5,978 nt of DNA, taken from the NCBI GenBank assembly GCA_003644215.1, contig QNBU01000075.1, forward strand, positions 1 to 5,978, in the 5' to 3' direction. Position numbers and translations under genes: made by a program. Positions 5,756 to 5,978 of this stretch are shown here, piece by piece; the first letter of the stretch is position 1; each line of letters begins with the position of its first letter. Under the pieces are notes generated by a model. It searched no databases and had not been told where the DNA came from. It worked only from the letters and a program-made list of their open reading frames with translations. This DNA is from Planctomycetota bacterium (GTDB lineage: Bacteria; Planctomycetota; Phycisphaerae; Sedimentisphaerales; Anaerohalosphaeraceae).

Positions 5756-5789
5756 ATTGTATCGTAGAGGATAAGAAAAGTAAAGACAA
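5756..5789 (-). promoter_or_regulatory. Candidate promoter of the Cys-rich gene
   Basis: Two overlapping readings on the minus strand. TTGTCT (5784-5789) with TACGAT (5761-5766) is spaced 17 bases. TTTACT (5779-5784) with TACAAT (5756-5761) is also spaced 17. Either would start transcription shortly before the ATG at 5734. Confidence 0.45.
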
Positions 5790-5819
5790 TAACCGTTTGG
5801 CAAAAAACAGCTTGTCTTT
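5782..5819. repeat. Inverted repeat holding the divergent -35 boxes
   Basis: AAAGACAA (5782-5789) and TTGTCTTT (5812-5819) are perfect 8-base arms 22 bases apart. Each arm contains a TTGTCT -35 element pointing outward, so the two divergent promoters are mirror images at this position. Confidence 0.5.
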
Positions 5820-5839
5820 GGTCGCGTTGTGCATATAAT
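5812..5839 (+). promoter_or_regulatory. Promoter of the ArsR-type regulator gene
   Basis: TTGTCT (5812-5817), 16 bases, then a perfect TATAAT (5834-5839). The start of transcription would fall near 5846, inside the operator-like palindrome at 5838-5857. Confidence 0.65.
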
Positions 5840-5857
5840 GTGAATAAATGCTCACAT
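5838..5857. promoter_or_regulatory. Operator-like palindrome over the regulator's start site
   Basis: ATGTGA, eight bases, TCACAT: perfect 6-base arms overlapping the -10 box and predicted transcription start. ArsR-family repressors commonly bind such AT-rich dyads and repress their own gene, so autorepression is the natural reading. The half-sites also resemble CRP boxes, but the 8-base gap differs from the CRP gap of 6. Confidence 0.5.
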
Positions 5858-5881
5858 AGTTACATATGGATAGTTTTTGAT

Positions 5882-5978
5882 ATGGAAACGCTGTTTTATG
5901 ACAGGCAGGCGGCGATTGCCAAGGCGATTGGGCATCCGATACGGATCGCGGCGTTGGAATTCGTCAAAAATGGTGAGC
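5882..5978 (+). CDS. ArsR-family winged-helix regulator (N-terminal 32 residues, cut by window)
   Basis: Starts at ATG 5882 and runs off the right edge. The visible residues, with AKAIGHPIRIAALEFVKNGE at 13-32, match the first helices of ArsR/SmtB-type repressors (the 'K-A-L-[GS]-[HD]-P-x-R' motif preceding the helix-turn-helix). The sensing site is beyond the window, so metal, redox or other ligand cannot be told. No strong Shine-Dalgarno is present; GGA at 5868-5870 is distant. A good promoter and an operator-like dyad lie just upstream, consistent with self-regulation. Confidence 0.75.
   Translation, partial: METLFYDRQAAIAKAIGHPIRIAALEFVKNGE

Noticed and set aside
5838..5857. CRP-type binding site
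   Set aside because: The half-sites match TGTGA/TCACA, but the gap is 8 rather than 6 bases, and the location over the start of an ArsR-type gene fits an autoregulatory operator better.

Overview
The window looks like an ordinary chromosomal segment of a Gram-negative bacterium, most likely a planctomycete of the Phycisphaerae/Sedimentisphaerales kind. That placement is inferred. It rests on a PEP-CTERM surface protein with a Pro-Glu-Pro/hydrophobic/Arg-rich tail, a GC-rich palindromic intergenic repeat of a style I associate with such genomes, a small Cys-rich protein I associate with that group, and moderate GC. No 16S or other phylogenetic marker is present to confirm it.

Left part (1-1705, minus strand): a three-gene operon read right to left. 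It contains lemA, a conserved protein with an HELVH zinc-protease signature, and an HtpX-type (M48) membrane metalloprotease that runs off the left edge. LemA with an M48 protease is a common pairing. The extra HExxH protein wedged between them, overlapping htpX by 13 bases, is the most unusual feature here. The operon probably acts at the inner membrane in envelope or protein quality control.

Middle left (1706-2438): mostly non-coding. It holds a doubtful 51-codon minus-strand ORF, a strong bidirectional 15-bp-stem terminator (1962-1995), a 3' remnant or mini-ORF that ends just before that terminator, several AT-rich palindromes, a second terminator-like hairpin, and a good sigma70-type promoter for obg.

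Centre (2439-4278, plus strand): obg (ribosome-associated GTPase) and coaX (type III pantothenate kinase, first step of coenzyme A synthesis), overlapping by 23 bases and almost certainly co-transcribed.

Right centre (4279-5377, plus strand): a palindromic dispersed repeat and terminator-like hairpins follow coaX. Then comes a near-consensus promoter and a leader of about 310 nt rich in inverted repeats, leading to an exported PEP-CTERM protein. This protein would be processed and anchored by an exosortase that is not encoded in the window.

Right end (5378-5978): a convergent-gene hairpin, a small seven-cysteine protein on the minus strand, and a divergent control region. In that region the two -35 elements sit in an inverted repeat and an operator-like palindrome overlaps the start site of an ArsR-type regulator truncated by the right edge. 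No CRISPR array, insertion sequence, tRNA or rRNA was seen.
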